Translations under genes and position numbers: made by a program | Shown here: piece after piece, positions 44,357-52,870 of the stretch | Position numbering within the stretch: position 1 is the stretch's first letter | Layout: each line of letters opens with the position of its first letter | Assembly: GCF_018130385.1 (NCBI RefSeq) | Contig: NZ_JAFCLU010000003.1 | Coordinates: 238,501 to 302,500 of the forward strand | Direction of reading: 5' to 3' | DNA from: Bradyrhizobium sp. AUGA SZCCT0283 | GTDB taxonomy: Bacteria; Pseudomonadota; Alphaproteobacteria; Rhizobiales; Xanthobacteraceae | Length of the DNA stretch: 64,000 nt | The notes under the pieces: model-generated | Told to the model about the DNA's origin: nothing | The model's input: only the letters and a program-made list of their open reading frames with translations | The model's database searches: none

Positions 44357-45964
44357 GTGACAGACATATTCGACTTCGTGGTGGTGGGCGGCGGCTCGGG
44401 CGGCTGCACGGTGGCGGGGCGGCTGTCGGAGGATCCGAACATTTCGGTGGCGGTGCTGGACGCCGGCGGCAGGAACGACAATTGGGTGGTCACGACACCG
44501 TTCGCACTCGTGCTGATGGTCGCCGGCAACGTCAACAACTGGGCCTTCAACACCGTGCCGCAGAAAGGCCTCAACGGCCGCATCGGCTATCAGCCGCGCG
44601 GCAAGGGGCTCGGCGGCTCATCGGCGATTAACGCGATGGTCTATATCCGCGGCCACCGCGCCGACTACGATCAATGGGCCTCGCTCGGCAATGCCGGCTG
44701 GTCGTTCGCCGACGTGCTGCCCTACTTCAAGCGCGCCGAAGACAATTCCGATTTCGACGGCGAATATCACGGCAAGGGCGGCCCGCTCGCCGTCAACAAG
44801 TCGCGTACCGGCAATCCGGTACAGCAGATCTTCCTGCAGGCCGCACAGGAAGCGCAGTTCCGCCTGCGCGAGGATTTTAATGCCGACGAGCACGAAGGCC
44901 TCGGCATCTATCAACTGACGCAGAAGAACGGTGAGCGCTGCAGCGCCGCGCGCGCCTACATCCACCCGCATATGGGAAGCCGCGCCAATCTGCGCGTCGA
45001 GACCCATGCCCATGCCACCCGCATCCTGTTCGAAGGCAAACGCGCGGTCGGCGTCGAATACCGCCAGGGCAAGGAAGTAAAGCAGATCCGCGCCCGGCGC
45101 GAGGTGATCGTGTCCTCCGGCGCGTTCCAGACCCCGCAGCTGCTGATGCTGTCGGGCATCGGCGACAGCGCCGTGCTTGGCAAGCACGGCATCGCCACCG
45201 TGCATCATTTGCCCGGCGTCGGACAGAACCTGCAGGATCATCCGGACTTCGTGTTCGGCTACATGTCCGACAATCCCAATTTCAACGGCATTTCGCTCAA
45301 GGCGCTGCCGCGGCTGTTGCGGGCGATTCGCCAGTATCGCCGCGACCGCACCGGGCCGATGACGTCCAATTTCGCCGAATGCGGCGGCTTCCTGAAAACA
45401 AGGCCCGATCTCGACATCCCCGATATCCAGCTCCATTTCGGCATGGCGCTGGCCGACGATCACGGCCGCAAGCGCCATCGCGGCACCGGCTTTACCTGCC
45501 ACGTCTGCCTGCTGCGGCCGAAGAGCCGCGGCGAGGTCACGATCGGCAGCGCCGATCCCTTCGCCGCACCGGTGATCGACCCGAACTTCTTCGGCGATCC
45601 TGACGATCTGGAAACCATGGTTGCGGGCTTCAAGACCACGCGGCGGCTGATGGAGACGCCGGCGTTGCGCGCGTTGCAGAAGAAGGAGATGTTCACGGAA
45701 GGCGTGCATAGCGATGATGACATCCGCAACCTCTTGCGTGCCCGCGTCGACACCGTCTATCACCCGGTCGGCACCGCCAAGATGGGCATCAACGATCCCA
45801 TGGCCGTGGTCGATCCGAAGCTGAAAGTGTACGGCGTCGAAGGATTGCGGGTGGTCGATGCCTCGATCATGCCGACGCTGATCGGCGGCAACACCAATGC
45901 GCCGACCATCATGATCGGCGAGAAGGCCGCCGACATGATCAAGGCGGAGATGCGGGCGGGTTGA
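44357..45964 (+). CDS. GMC-family FAD oxidoreductase (choline/alcohol dehydrogenase type)
   Basis: A 535-residue flavoprotein. FAD binding: DFVVVGGGSGGCTVAGRLSE. GMC signatures: GKGLGGSSAINAMVYIRGH and SSGAFQTPQLLMLSGIG. Active-site histidine in YHPVGTAKMG and second catalytic residue in IGGNTNAPTIMIGEKAADMI. Members oxidise primary alcohols to aldehydes at the membrane or in the cytoplasm. Start GTG at 44357 with GAGGGG upstream. It follows the broken aldehyde dehydrogenase, so the pair may once have oxidised an alcohol to an acid in two steps. Preceded and followed by copies of the same palindromic repeat. Confidence 0.92.
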   Translation: MTDIFDFVVVGGGSGGCTVAGRLSEDPNISVAVLDAGGRNDNWVVTTPFALVLMVAGNVNNWAFNTVPQKGLNGRIGYQPRGKGLGGSSAINAMVYIRGHRADYDQWASLGNAGWSFADVLPYFKRAEDNSDFDGEYHGKGGPLAVNKSRTGNPVQQIFLQAAQEAQFRLREDFNADEHEGLGIYQLTQKNGERCSAARAYIHPHMGSRANLRVETHAHATRILFEGKRAVGVEYRQGKEVKQIRARREVIVSSGAFQTPQLLMLSGIGDSAVLGKHGIATVHHLPGVGQNLQDHPDFVFGYMSDNPNFNGISLKALPRLLRAIRQYRRDRTGPMTSNFAECGGFLKTRPDLDIPDIQLHFGMALADDHGRKRHRGTGFTCHVCLLRPKSRGEVTIGSADPFAAPVIDPNFFGDPDDLETMVAGFKTTRRLMETPALRALQKKEMFTEGVHSDDDIRNLLRARVDTVYHPVGTAKMGINDPMAVVDPKLKVYGVEGLRVVDASIMPTLIGGNTNAPTIMIGEKAADMIKAEMRAG

Positions 45965-45981
45965 GCCGGCGACAGTTGCGC

Positions 45982-46096
45982 CGTCATTGCGAGGTGCGCA
46001 GCGACGAAGCAATCCATCCGTTATGCCGTGAGATGGATTGCTTCGCGGAGCCTGTCATCGGGCGCGCATTCGCGCGACCCGTTGGCTCGCAATGAC
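45982..46096. repeat. Intergenic palindromic repeat, family A copy 2
   Basis: CGTCATTGCGAG at the left and CTCGCAATGACG at the right are exact complements. The inner stem is GCAATCCAT (46009-46017) with ATGGATTGC (46033-46041). It matches copy 1 at 44184-44326 in both arm sets. The gap from here to the SDR start at 46261 also holds TTGACA at 46128-46133, a possible promoter element. Confidence 0.88.
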
Positions 46097-46260
46097 GTGG
46101 AGGGAGCGGAGCACGCATCCCCACGGCTTGACACAGCCGGTTTCCGGGATCGCAATATGCATTATCGGCGGGCCTCGGCGGCTTATCAGGACCGCTCGAC
46201 TTGGCTAGAGTGGCCGCATCGGACTACAAGAACATCACCTGACACAACGGGAGAGAAACA

Positions 46261-47046
46261 GTGGATCTTGGGATCAAAGGCCGCCGCGCTATCGTCTGCG
46301 CATCGAGCAAGGGCCTGGGCCGCGCCTGCGCCATGGCGCTGGCCAATGAAGGCGTACATGTCACGCTGACCGCACGCGGCGCGGAAGCGTTGAAAAAAAC
46401 CGCCGATGAAATCCGCAAAGCCAATCCCGGCGTCACCGTCACGGAAGTCGCCGGTGACATCACCACGCCGGCCGGGCGCGAGGCCGCGCTGAAAGCCTGC
46501 CCCGAACCGGATATTCTCGTCAACAATGCCGGCGGCCCGCCCCCCGGCGATTTCCGGAACTGGACCCGCGACGACTGGATCAAGGCGATCGACGCCAACA
46601 TGCTGACGCCGATCGAGCTGATCAAGGCGACGGTGGACGGGATGATGGCCCGGAAATTCGGCCGTATCGTCAACATCACCTCGGCCGCGGTAAAGGCGCC
46701 GATCGAGGTGCTGGGCCTGTCCAACGGCGCGCGCGCCGGCCTCACCGGATTCGTCGCCGGGATTGCGCGCAAGACCGTCATCAACAACGTCACCATCAAT
46801 GCGTTGCTGCCGGGCCCGTTCGATACCGACCGCCTGCGCGGACCGGTGGCGAAGGTCGACGCCGAGAAGCGCGGCATTACCGTGGATCAGTTGCTCGCCG
46901 AGCGCGCCAAGCTCAATCCGGCGGGACGGTTCGGCGACCCCGAAGAATTCGGCTATGCCTGCGCGTTCCTGTGCGGTGCCAAGGCCGGCTTCATCACCGG
47001 GCAGAACCTCCTGCTCGACGGCGGCGCGTTTCCGGGCACGCTATGA
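46261..47046 (+). CDS. SDR-family oxidoreductase, atypical active site
   Basis: A 261-residue short-chain dehydrogenase/reductase. The cofactor motif ASSKGLGRACA and the NNAGG motif are standard, but the YxxxK active site is replaced by LGLSNGARAGLTG, with Arg where Lys is expected and no Tyr. This matches the BKR-like divergent SDR branch. The catalytic serine region NITSAAVKAP is kept. C-terminus GGAFPGTL. Start GTG at 46261 with GGGAGAG upstream. The stop overlaps the next gene as ATGA, so both are made together; the substrate is unknown. Confidence 0.9.
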   Translation: MDLGIKGRRAIVCASSKGLGRACAMALANEGVHVTLTARGAEALKKTADEIRKANPGVTVTEVAGDITTPAGREAALKACPEPDILVNNAGGPPPGDFRNWTRDDWIKAIDANMLTPIELIKATVDGMMARKFGRIVNITSAAVKAPIEVLGLSNGARAGLTGFVAGIARKTVINNVTINALLPGPFDTDRLRGPVAKVDAEKRGITVDQLLAERAKLNPAGRFGDPEEFGYACAFLCGAKAGFITGQNLLLDGGAFPGTL

Positions 47047-48032
47047 AGGCGGTCTGGTACGAGCGAACGGGCCCCGCGCCCGAGGTGCTGACCTATGGCG
47101 AGATGCCGACGCCGGTGGCCGGCCCAGGCGAGGTGCGCGTGCGGCTGGAGGCATCCGGCGTCAATCCCGCCGATGTCGGCCGCCGTGGTGGCGGCTACCG
47201 GCCGATGGAATATCCGCGCGTCATTCCCAACAGCGACGGTGCTGGCATTATCGACCAGGTCGGCGACGGCGTCACGCGCCTCAGGGCCGGTCAGCGCGTC
47301 TGGCTGTTCAACGGCCAGCGCAACGGCCGCGCCTTCGGCACGGCGGCTGAATACATTGCGCTCGCCGAACATCTGGTGACGCCGCTGCCGGATAATCTGT
47401 CGTTTGCGGAAGGCGCGACCCTCGGCATCCCCGCCATGACGGCGTGGACCTGCCTCTATTGCGACGGGCCGATCGTGGGACAGACGGTGCTCGTCACCGG
47501 CGGCGCGGGCGCGGTCGGTCACTACGCCGTGCAACTCGCCAAATGGGGTGGCGCCAAGGTGATCGCGACCGTCAGTTCGGCGGCCAAGGCCGAGCAGGCG
47601 CGGCTTGCGGGCGCCGACCTCGTCATCAACTACAGAAGCGAAGATGTCGTCGCCAAAACGATGGCCTTCACCGGGCAGCGTGGCGTCGACCGCGTCGTCG
47701 ATGTCGATTTCGGCGGCAATATCGACACCACGCTGAAACTGATGGGCATGAATTCGACCATCGCGGTCTACGCCACCAACGGCAATCGCACGCCCGTGGT
47801 GCCGATGCGCGAATTGATGGAAAAATGCATCGCGCTTCGCGCGCTGGTGCTGTTCGCGCTGCCACCGCCGCTATTGGCAGCAGCCCAGGCGGACATTTCA
47901 AAGTGGCTGGCGGCGGGCCCGCGCATTCACAACGTCGCGGCGCAGTTTGCGCTCTCGGACACCGCGCAGGCGCATCTTGCGGTGGAGAAAGGCGACAAGC
48001 TCGGCACGGTCATCGTTGACTGCGCGCGGTGA
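47043..48032 (+). CDS. NADPH:quinone reductase-like MDR dehydrogenase
   Basis: A 329-residue medium-chain reductase of the zeta-crystallin/quinone oxidoreductase group. Seen: MKAVWYERTGPAPEVL, SGVNPADVGRRGG, GVTRLRAGQRVWLF, the NADPH motif VLVTGGAGAVGHYAVQLAK, and INYRSED. No zinc-binding cysteine pattern, so it belongs to the zinc-free branch. It reduces quinones or activated alkenes with NADPH. Translation is coupled to the SDR by ATGA. The likely job is a reduction step in the catabolic gene run. Confidence 0.92.
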   Translation: MKAVWYERTGPAPEVLTYGEMPTPVAGPGEVRVRLEASGVNPADVGRRGGGYRPMEYPRVIPNSDGAGIIDQVGDGVTRLRAGQRVWLFNGQRNGRAFGTAAEYIALAEHLVTPLPDNLSFAEGATLGIPAMTAWTCLYCDGPIVGQTVLVTGGAGAVGHYAVQLAKWGGAKVIATVSSAAKAEQARLAGADLVINYRSEDVVAKTMAFTGQRGVDRVVDVDFGGNIDTTLKLMGMNSTIAVYATNGNRTPVVPMRELMEKCIALRALVLFALPPPLLAAAQADISKWLAAGPRIHNVAAQFALSDTAQAHLAVEKGDKLGTVIVDCAR

Positions 48033-48073
48033 ATCGGAAGCCGGAGTGAGAATAACAATATGGGGAACGCCGG

Positions 48074-48922
48074 ATGCATTGGACCGTGGGCAGGGTCAGG
48101 ATCACCAGGATCGTCGAAACGGAGACGGTCGGCAGCACCCGTTTCATCCTGCCGCTCGCGACCCATGAGGAAATCCGGAAACTGCCCTGGCTGACCCCTG
48201 ATTTTGCGACCGCCGAAGGCCGGCTCAAAATGTTGATCCACTCACTGCTGGTCGAAACCCCGTCACGCCGGATCATCGTCGATACCGGGCTCGGCAATGA
48301 CAAGCAGGGCCGCAACGTGCCGACGTGGAACAACCGCAACGATCCGTTCCTCGACAGGCTGACGGCGGCGGGCTTTCCGCCCGACAGCATCGATACCGTG
48401 CTGTGCACGCATCTGCATGTCGACCATGTCGGGTGGAACACCCGATTGGAAGGCGGCAAGTGGGTGCCGACCTTCACCAACGCGCGATACCTGTTCGGCA
48501 AGACCGAATATGAACACTGGCGCGACCACAGCGACGCGCCGGACAGGGCGGCCGTATTCAGCGATTCCGTGAAGCCGATCACCGACGCCGGCAAGGCCGA
48601 TCTTGTCGCCAGCGACGCGCAGCTTGCGGACGAAATCACCCTGATCCCGACACCCGGCCACAGCCCGGGCCATATGAGCGTCCACATCAAATCGGATGGT
48701 GAGGAAGGCCTGCTGACGGGGGACGTCGCCCACCATCCCTGCCAGATGGCCCATCTCGACTGGTCGTCGACGGCGGATTCCGATCCCCGGCAGTCCGCGG
48801 TAACGCGGAGGGAGCTGTTCTCGCGCTTTGCCGACACGCCGACGCTGGTGATCGGCGGGCACTTCAGCGCCGGTCACATGAAGCGCGACGGCGATGCCTT
48901 CCGGTTTATCCCCGTGGGATGA
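48074..48922 (+). CDS. MBL-fold metallo-hydrolase (first of two related copies)
   Basis: A 282-residue metallo-beta-lactamase-fold hydrolase. The metal motif HLHVDHVGW is intact, with LLIPTPGHSPGH-type and GDVAHHP ligands and a C-terminal histidine in GGHFSAGH. It resembles AHL-lactonase-type and other lactone or ester hydrolases. It shares HLHxDHVGWNTRLxxGxWVPTFxNARYxFGKTE with the protein at 52001-52870, so the two are paralogues in one locus. Ribosome site GGGGA upstream of ATG 48074. Substrate unknown. Confidence 0.9.
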   Translation: MHWTVGRVRITRIVETETVGSTRFILPLATHEEIRKLPWLTPDFATAEGRLKMLIHSLLVETPSRRIIVDTGLGNDKQGRNVPTWNNRNDPFLDRLTAAGFPPDSIDTVLCTHLHVDHVGWNTRLEGGKWVPTFTNARYLFGKTEYEHWRDHSDAPDRAAVFSDSVKPITDAGKADLVASDAQLADEITLIPTPGHSPGHMSVHIKSDGEEGLLTGDVAHHPCQMAHLDWSSTADSDPRQSAVTRRELFSRFADTPTLVIGGHFSAGHMKRDGDAFRFIPVG

Positions 48923-48928
48923 TCTCGT

Positions 48929-49030
48929 CCCTCATGGTGAGGAGGCGCAAAGCGCCGTCTCGAACCATGAGGCCCCCACTCGGGCCACATCCTTCGAGAC
49001 GGCCGCGCCGCGGCCTCCTCAGGATGAGGG
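48929..49030. repeat. Intergenic palindromic repeat, family B
   Basis: CCCTCATGGTGAGGAGGCGC at the left and GGCCTCCTCAGGATGAGGG at the right are near-complements; in between GCGCCGTCTCGAACCATGAGG faces CCTTCGAGACGGCCGCGC. One copy is seen in this window. This layout is common in Bradyrhizobium-type genomes as I recall them. Confidence 0.8.
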
Positions 49031-49145
49031 TCTGGTATGTGACAGGCCAAGGCAGGTCGGCAGTTGAATTTCCCGCCCCGCTGTTCCATGAAGCTTGCCG
49101 AGGTATACCACCAATAAGCCTGATAACCCCGCAGGGAGTGACAAA

Positions 49146-49988
49146 ATGAAGCTTGTTCGTTACGGCGCCAGGGGCGCGGAAAAGCCCGGCCTGATCGACA
49201 AATCCGGCCAGTTGCGCGATCTTTCGGCCCACGTCAGGGACCTCGACGGCGAGGCCTATTCGCCGGCCTCCCTCGCCAAGCTCGCCGCGCTGGATACCTC
49301 CAAGCTTCCCGCCGTCGACGGCAAACAGCGCTTCGGCGCGCCGGTCACCGGCATCTCGAAATTCGTCGCGATCGGGTTGAACTACAGCGACCACGCCAAG
49401 GAGACAGGATCTCCGATCCCGACCGAGCCGATCTTTTTCATCAAGGCAAACACCTCGCTGTCGGGCCCGAACGACGCCGTCGAAAAGCCGCGCGGCTCCA
49501 CCAAACTCGACTGGGAGGTCGAGATCGCCGCCATCATCGGAACCCGCGCCAAGTATGTCTCGGAAACCGACGCGCTGAACCACGTCGCCGGCTATTGCGT
49601 CTGCAACGACGTCTCCGAGCGCAACTTTCAGCAGGAGCGCGGCGGCCAGTGGACCAAGGGCAAGTCGCACGACACCTTCGGGCCGGTCGGCCCGTGGCTG
49701 GTGACCAAAGACGAAATCCCTGACGTGCAGAAGCTCGGCATGTGGCTCGATGTCAACGGCCAGCGCCGCCAGACCGGCAACACCTCGACCATGATCTTCT
49801 CGATGGCGAAGTGCATTTCCTATGTTTCGCAGTTCATGACGCTGTTGCCCGGCGACATTGTCACCACCGGCACCCCGCCCGGCGTCGGCCTCGGTATGAA
49901 GCCGCCGACCTTCCTCAATGTCGGCGACGTCGTTACGCTTGGCATCGACGGTCTCGGCGAGCAGCGCCAGGAAATCATCGCGGCCTAG
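49146..49988 (+). CDS. Fumarylacetoacetate hydrolase-family protein
   Basis: A 280-residue FAH-fold enzyme. Metal and substrate motifs: GLNYSDHAKETG, KLDWEVEIAAIIG, AGYCVCNDVSERNFQQ, GKSHDTFGPVGPWLV and VTTGTPPGVGLGMKPPTFL. Relatives hydrolyse or decarboxylate beta-diketo acids or isomerise ring-cleavage products (for example 2-hydroxyhepta-2,4-diene-1,7-dioate isomerase) or act as ureidoglycolate lyase. I chose ATG 49146, where MKLVRYGARG matches the family; an earlier in-frame ATG at 49095 lacks support. Confidence 0.92.
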   Translation: MKLVRYGARGAEKPGLIDKSGQLRDLSAHVRDLDGEAYSPASLAKLAALDTSKLPAVDGKQRFGAPVTGISKFVAIGLNYSDHAKETGSPIPTEPIFFIKANTSLSGPNDAVEKPRGSTKLDWEVEIAAIIGTRAKYVSETDALNHVAGYCVCNDVSERNFQQERGGQWTKGKSHDTFGPVGPWLVTKDEIPDVQKLGMWLDVNGQRRQTGNTSTMIFSMAKCISYVSQFMTLLPGDIVTTGTPPGVGLGMKPPTFLNVGDVVTLGIDGLGEQRQEIIAA

Positions 49989-49990
49989 AC

Positions 49991-50090
49991 GTCATACCCC
50001 GCGAAGGCGGGGTATCCAGTACGCCGCGGCGTTGGTCAGTAAACCGAACGGCCGCGGAGTACTGGATCATCCGCCTTCGCGGATGATGAC
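49991..50090. repeat. Intergenic palindromic repeat, family C
   Basis: GTCATACCCCGC at the left ends in a hairpin (TACCCCGC-GAA-GCGGGGTA class), and ATCATCCGC-CTT-GCGGATGAT ends the right side; CCAGTACGCCGCGG pairs with CCGCGGAGTACTGG in the middle. A compact triple-stem element. Confidence 0.85.
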
Positions 50091-50149
50091 ATCGAGTGGT
50101 CGTTAATGATCGGCACAACAAGAAGAAACCTTCCAGGGAAACTCCCAGC

Positions 50150-50764
50150 ATGAAACTCACCTTCTCTCCCGCCTCGCCGTTCGCCCGAAAAGTCCGCATC
50201 GCCGCGATCGAGACCGGCCTGATCGACCGGATCGAATTCATTCCCGCGACCGTCGCGCCGGGTCAGGCTAACGAAGAATATTCGAAGATCACGCCGCTGA
50301 AGAAGCTGCCGGTGCTGATCCTCGACAATGGCGACGTGATCCTCGATTCCTATGTCATCGTCGAGTACCTCGACGAACTCGCCGGCGGCGGAAAATTGAT
50401 CCCCGCCTCCGGCCCCGAGCGATGGAAGGTCAAGAGCGACCATTCCCTGCTGCAGGGCATGCTCGATTCCATGCTGCTGTGCCGCTACGAAGCCATGGTG
50501 CGGCCGGAGCCGCTGCGGTGGAAGGCGTGGTCGGACGATCACTGGAACCGCGCCTGGACCGGCATGGCGCGCTTCGAGAACAAGCCCGACGTGTTGTCCG
50601 GGCCGTTCAATATTGCGCAGATCGGCCTTGTTTGCGTGCTCGGCTATGCCGATTTTCGCTTTGCCGATTGCGGCTGGCGCAAGGCCTATCCGAAGCTGGA
50701 CGCCTTCCATCAAAAAATGCTGGAGCGGCCGTCGGTGAAAATCTCGGTGCCGCCGCCGGCGTAA
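50150..50764 (+). CDS. Glutathione S-transferase family protein
   Basis: A 204-residue GST. N-terminal thioredoxin domain: MKLTFSPASPFARKVRIAAIE with the SPFARK active site, PLKKLPVLILDNGDVILDSYVIVEYLDEL with the cis-proline LPVL and the DS glutathione contact. The alpha-helical C-terminal domain follows. Members conjugate glutathione or reduce electrophiles. I chose ATG 50150, preceded by AGGGA; an upstream ATG at 50096 lies in the repeat-flanking region and is unlikely. It sits in the catabolic gene run, between the FAH enzyme and the serine hydrolase. Confidence 0.9.
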   Translation: MKLTFSPASPFARKVRIAAIETGLIDRIEFIPATVAPGQANEEYSKITPLKKLPVLILDNGDVILDSYVIVEYLDELAGGGKLIPASGPERWKVKSDHSLLQGMLDSMLLCRYEAMVRPEPLRWKAWSDDHWNRAWTGMARFENKPDVLSGPFNIAQIGLVCVLGYADFRFADCGWRKAYPKLDAFHQKMLERPSVKISVPPPA

Positions 50765-50787
50765 CATAAGGGAATGGAGATAGCGGC

Positions 50788-51984
50788 ATGCGCGAGGGTG
50801 GCCAAAAATTGCGGCGCCTCGGTCTTGCCGCTCTCTTCATGCTCGCGGCATCTGCTGCTGCCGCGCAGACCCAACAATTGGCCATCGGTCAGCGCAATCT
50901 CGCCTGCGGAAGCCCTACATCACTCAACGATGGCTGGCCGACCGCGACACCGGAGAGCGTCAGCCTCGATGGCTCACGCCTGTGCGGCATCGCGGCACGG
51001 CTTGCGGCCACCAATGCCAACGTGCATGCCGTGGTGATCGCGCGCCATGGCAGACTGGTGTTCGAGCAATACTTCAGTGGCCATGACGAGTTCTGGGGAA
51101 TGGCCAGGGGACCGCACGAGTTCGACGTAACCACCAAGCACGACATGCGGTCGGTTTCGAAAAGCGTGACTTCGCTGCTGGTGGGGATTGCGATCGATCG
51201 CGAACTGATCAAGACCGTGGATGACCCCATCCTCAAATTCTTTCCGGACTACTCGGCGCTGAAAACGCCGGGCTGGGACAACATTACCCTCCGTCACCTT
51301 CTGACCATGTCGTCGGGCATGCAGTGGGATCAGAACCGCCCCTGGGCCGATCCGCAAAATGACGAACGGCAACTCAGCATCGAGGCCGACCCGTTCCGCT
51401 ATGTCCTGTCGAAGCCGATCGCGGCACCTCCGGACTCCATCTGGAATTACAATAGCGGTGGAACGGACCTGCTCGGCAACGTCATCGAGCGGGTATCGGG
51501 CAAGTCACTGGAGGCGTTCGCGCGGGAGGCGCTGTTCGCACCGCTGGGCATCTCGGACTGGGAATGGATGAAGTACCGGAACGAGCATATTTCGTCGGCC
51601 GCGGGTCTTCGCTTGCGCCCGCGCGACGCCGCAAAAATCGGCCAGCTCGTGCTCAACAAGGGCGCGTGGGGCGGCCGGGAAATTGTCTCGGCGAAATGGA
51701 TCGAGCAATCGGTCACGCCGCGCTTCCAGGCGATCGGCTTTTTCGGTGGGCTGTTCTATTACGGGCAGCAATGGTGGATGGGTCGCACGCTATCCGGCGA
51801 CAAGGACGTGAAGTGGATTGCGGCGCAGGGGCTCGGCGGCCAGCGGATATTCATCATCCCCGAACTCGACCTTGTGATGGTGACGACTTCAGGGCTTTAT
51901 GGCAGCCCCCGGCAGGGAAATGCCGCGCTCGATATCCTCGCCAACTTCATCATTCCCTGCGTCAGGGACAACGACACGCGATAA
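50788..51984 (+). CDS. Exported serine hydrolase of the class C beta-lactamase family
   Basis: A 398-residue protein with signal peptide (LRRLGLAALFMLAASAAAAQ). Active-site motifs of the beta-lactamase/esterase EstB family: SxxK in RSVSKSVTSLLVG, a tyrosine motif in WNYNSGG, and HLLTMSSGMQWD. The KTG-like motif near the end is GLGGQRIFI. It has four cysteines including LACGS and RLCGI. The substrate may be an ester, lactone or peptidoglycan stem. It lies between GST and the second MBL hydrolase, on the same strand and closely packed. Confidence 0.9.
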   Translation: MREGGQKLRRLGLAALFMLAASAAAAQTQQLAIGQRNLACGSPTSLNDGWPTATPESVSLDGSRLCGIAARLAATNANVHAVVIARHGRLVFEQYFSGHDEFWGMARGPHEFDVTTKHDMRSVSKSVTSLLVGIAIDRELIKTVDDPILKFFPDYSALKTPGWDNITLRHLLTMSSGMQWDQNRPWADPQNDERQLSIEADPFRYVLSKPIAAPPDSIWNYNSGGTDLLGNVIERVSGKSLEAFAREALFAPLGISDWEWMKYRNEHISSAAGLRLRPRDAAKIGQLVLNKGAWGGREIVSAKWIEQSVTPRFQAIGFFGGLFYYGQQWWMGRTLSGDKDVKWIAAQGLGGQRIFIIPELDLVMVTTSGLYGSPRQGNAALDILANFIIPCVRDNDTR

Positions 51985-52000
51985 TCAAGCCGGGAAAAAC

Positions 52001-52870
52001 ATGAGCCTCAAATTCACCGTCGGCGATCTCACCATCCACCGCATCATCGAACAGGAAACCACCTTCCTGCCGGCACTGGAAATGCTGCCGGGCCTGACGC
52101 CGGAACTGCTGGCGGAGAACCGAGCGTGGATGCAAAAGGCCGGCGCGCTCGACGACAAGGACGTGCTGATCCTGTGCTTCCAGTCCTATGTGGTGAAGAC
52201 ACCGCATCACACCATCCTGATCGATAGCTGCATCGGCAACGACAAGCCGCGGCCAAGATTTCCGAAGTGGAATATGAAGACCGACGACACCTATATGCGC
52301 ACGCTGGCCGCGGCGGGATTATCCGTCGACGACATCGATTTCGTGATGTGCACGCATCTGCATTCGGATCACGTCGGCTGGAACACGCGGCTGCAAAACG
52401 GCCGCTGGGTACCGACGTTCCCGAACGCGCGTTACGTGTTCGGCAAGACCGAGTTCGACTACTGGACCGAGCAGCACGCGAAGGCCTCGGTGCCGACCTT
52501 CGTCGACAGCGTGCTGCCCGTGGTCGAGGCCGGGCGATCCGAGATCGTCGGCAACGATCATGAACTCGGCGATCACGTGCGCATCCTGCCAACGCCAGGC
52601 CATACCCCCGGCCATGTCGCGTTCGCTTTCGGCCGCGGCAAGGATGCAGCCGCCGTGTCCGGCGACCTGATGCACTCGCCGCTGCAGGCGCGCTATCCCG
52701 AACTCTCCTTCAAACCCGACGTCGATCCGGCGCAATCGGCCGCGACGCGGCGCGGCTTCCTGGAGCGCTATTGCGACACCGACACGCTGTGCTGCACCGC
52801 GCATTTCCCTTCGCCTTCGGTCGGAAAGATCCGGCGCAAGGGCAACGGATTTTCCTGCGAGGCGATATGA
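52001..52870 (+). CDS. MBL-fold metallo-hydrolase (second of two related copies)
   Basis: A 289-residue paralogue of the protein at 48074-48922. The metal motif is HLHSDHVGW with ILPTPGHTPGHVAF and AVSGDLMHSP, and a final histidine in TAHFPSPS. Three deviations from copy 1 stand out: a longer N-terminus (FLPALEMLPGLTPELLAENR), and no GGHFSAGH motif. The stop overlaps the enoyl-CoA hydratase start as ATGA, so these two genes are translated together. Probably hydrolyses a lactone or thioester intermediate. Confidence 0.9.
   Translation: MSLKFTVGDLTIHRIIEQETTFLPALEMLPGLTPELLAENRAWMQKAGALDDKDVLILCFQSYVVKTPHHTILIDSCIGNDKPRPRFPKWNMKTDDTYMRTLAAAGLSVDDIDFVMCTHLHSDHVGWNTRLQNGRWVPTFPNARYVFGKTEFDYWTEQHAKASVPTFVDSVLPVVEAGRSEIVGNDHELGDHVRILPTPGHTPGHVAFAFGRGKDAAAVSGDLMHSPLQARYPELSFKPDVDPAQSAATRRGFLERYCDTDTLCCTAHFPSPSVGKIRRKGNGFSCEAI

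Noticed and set aside
44184..46096. Family A repeats flanking the GMC gene as ends of a transposon
   Set aside because: The copies are small hairpin elements in the same style as others in the region; no transposase or target-site duplication is seen.
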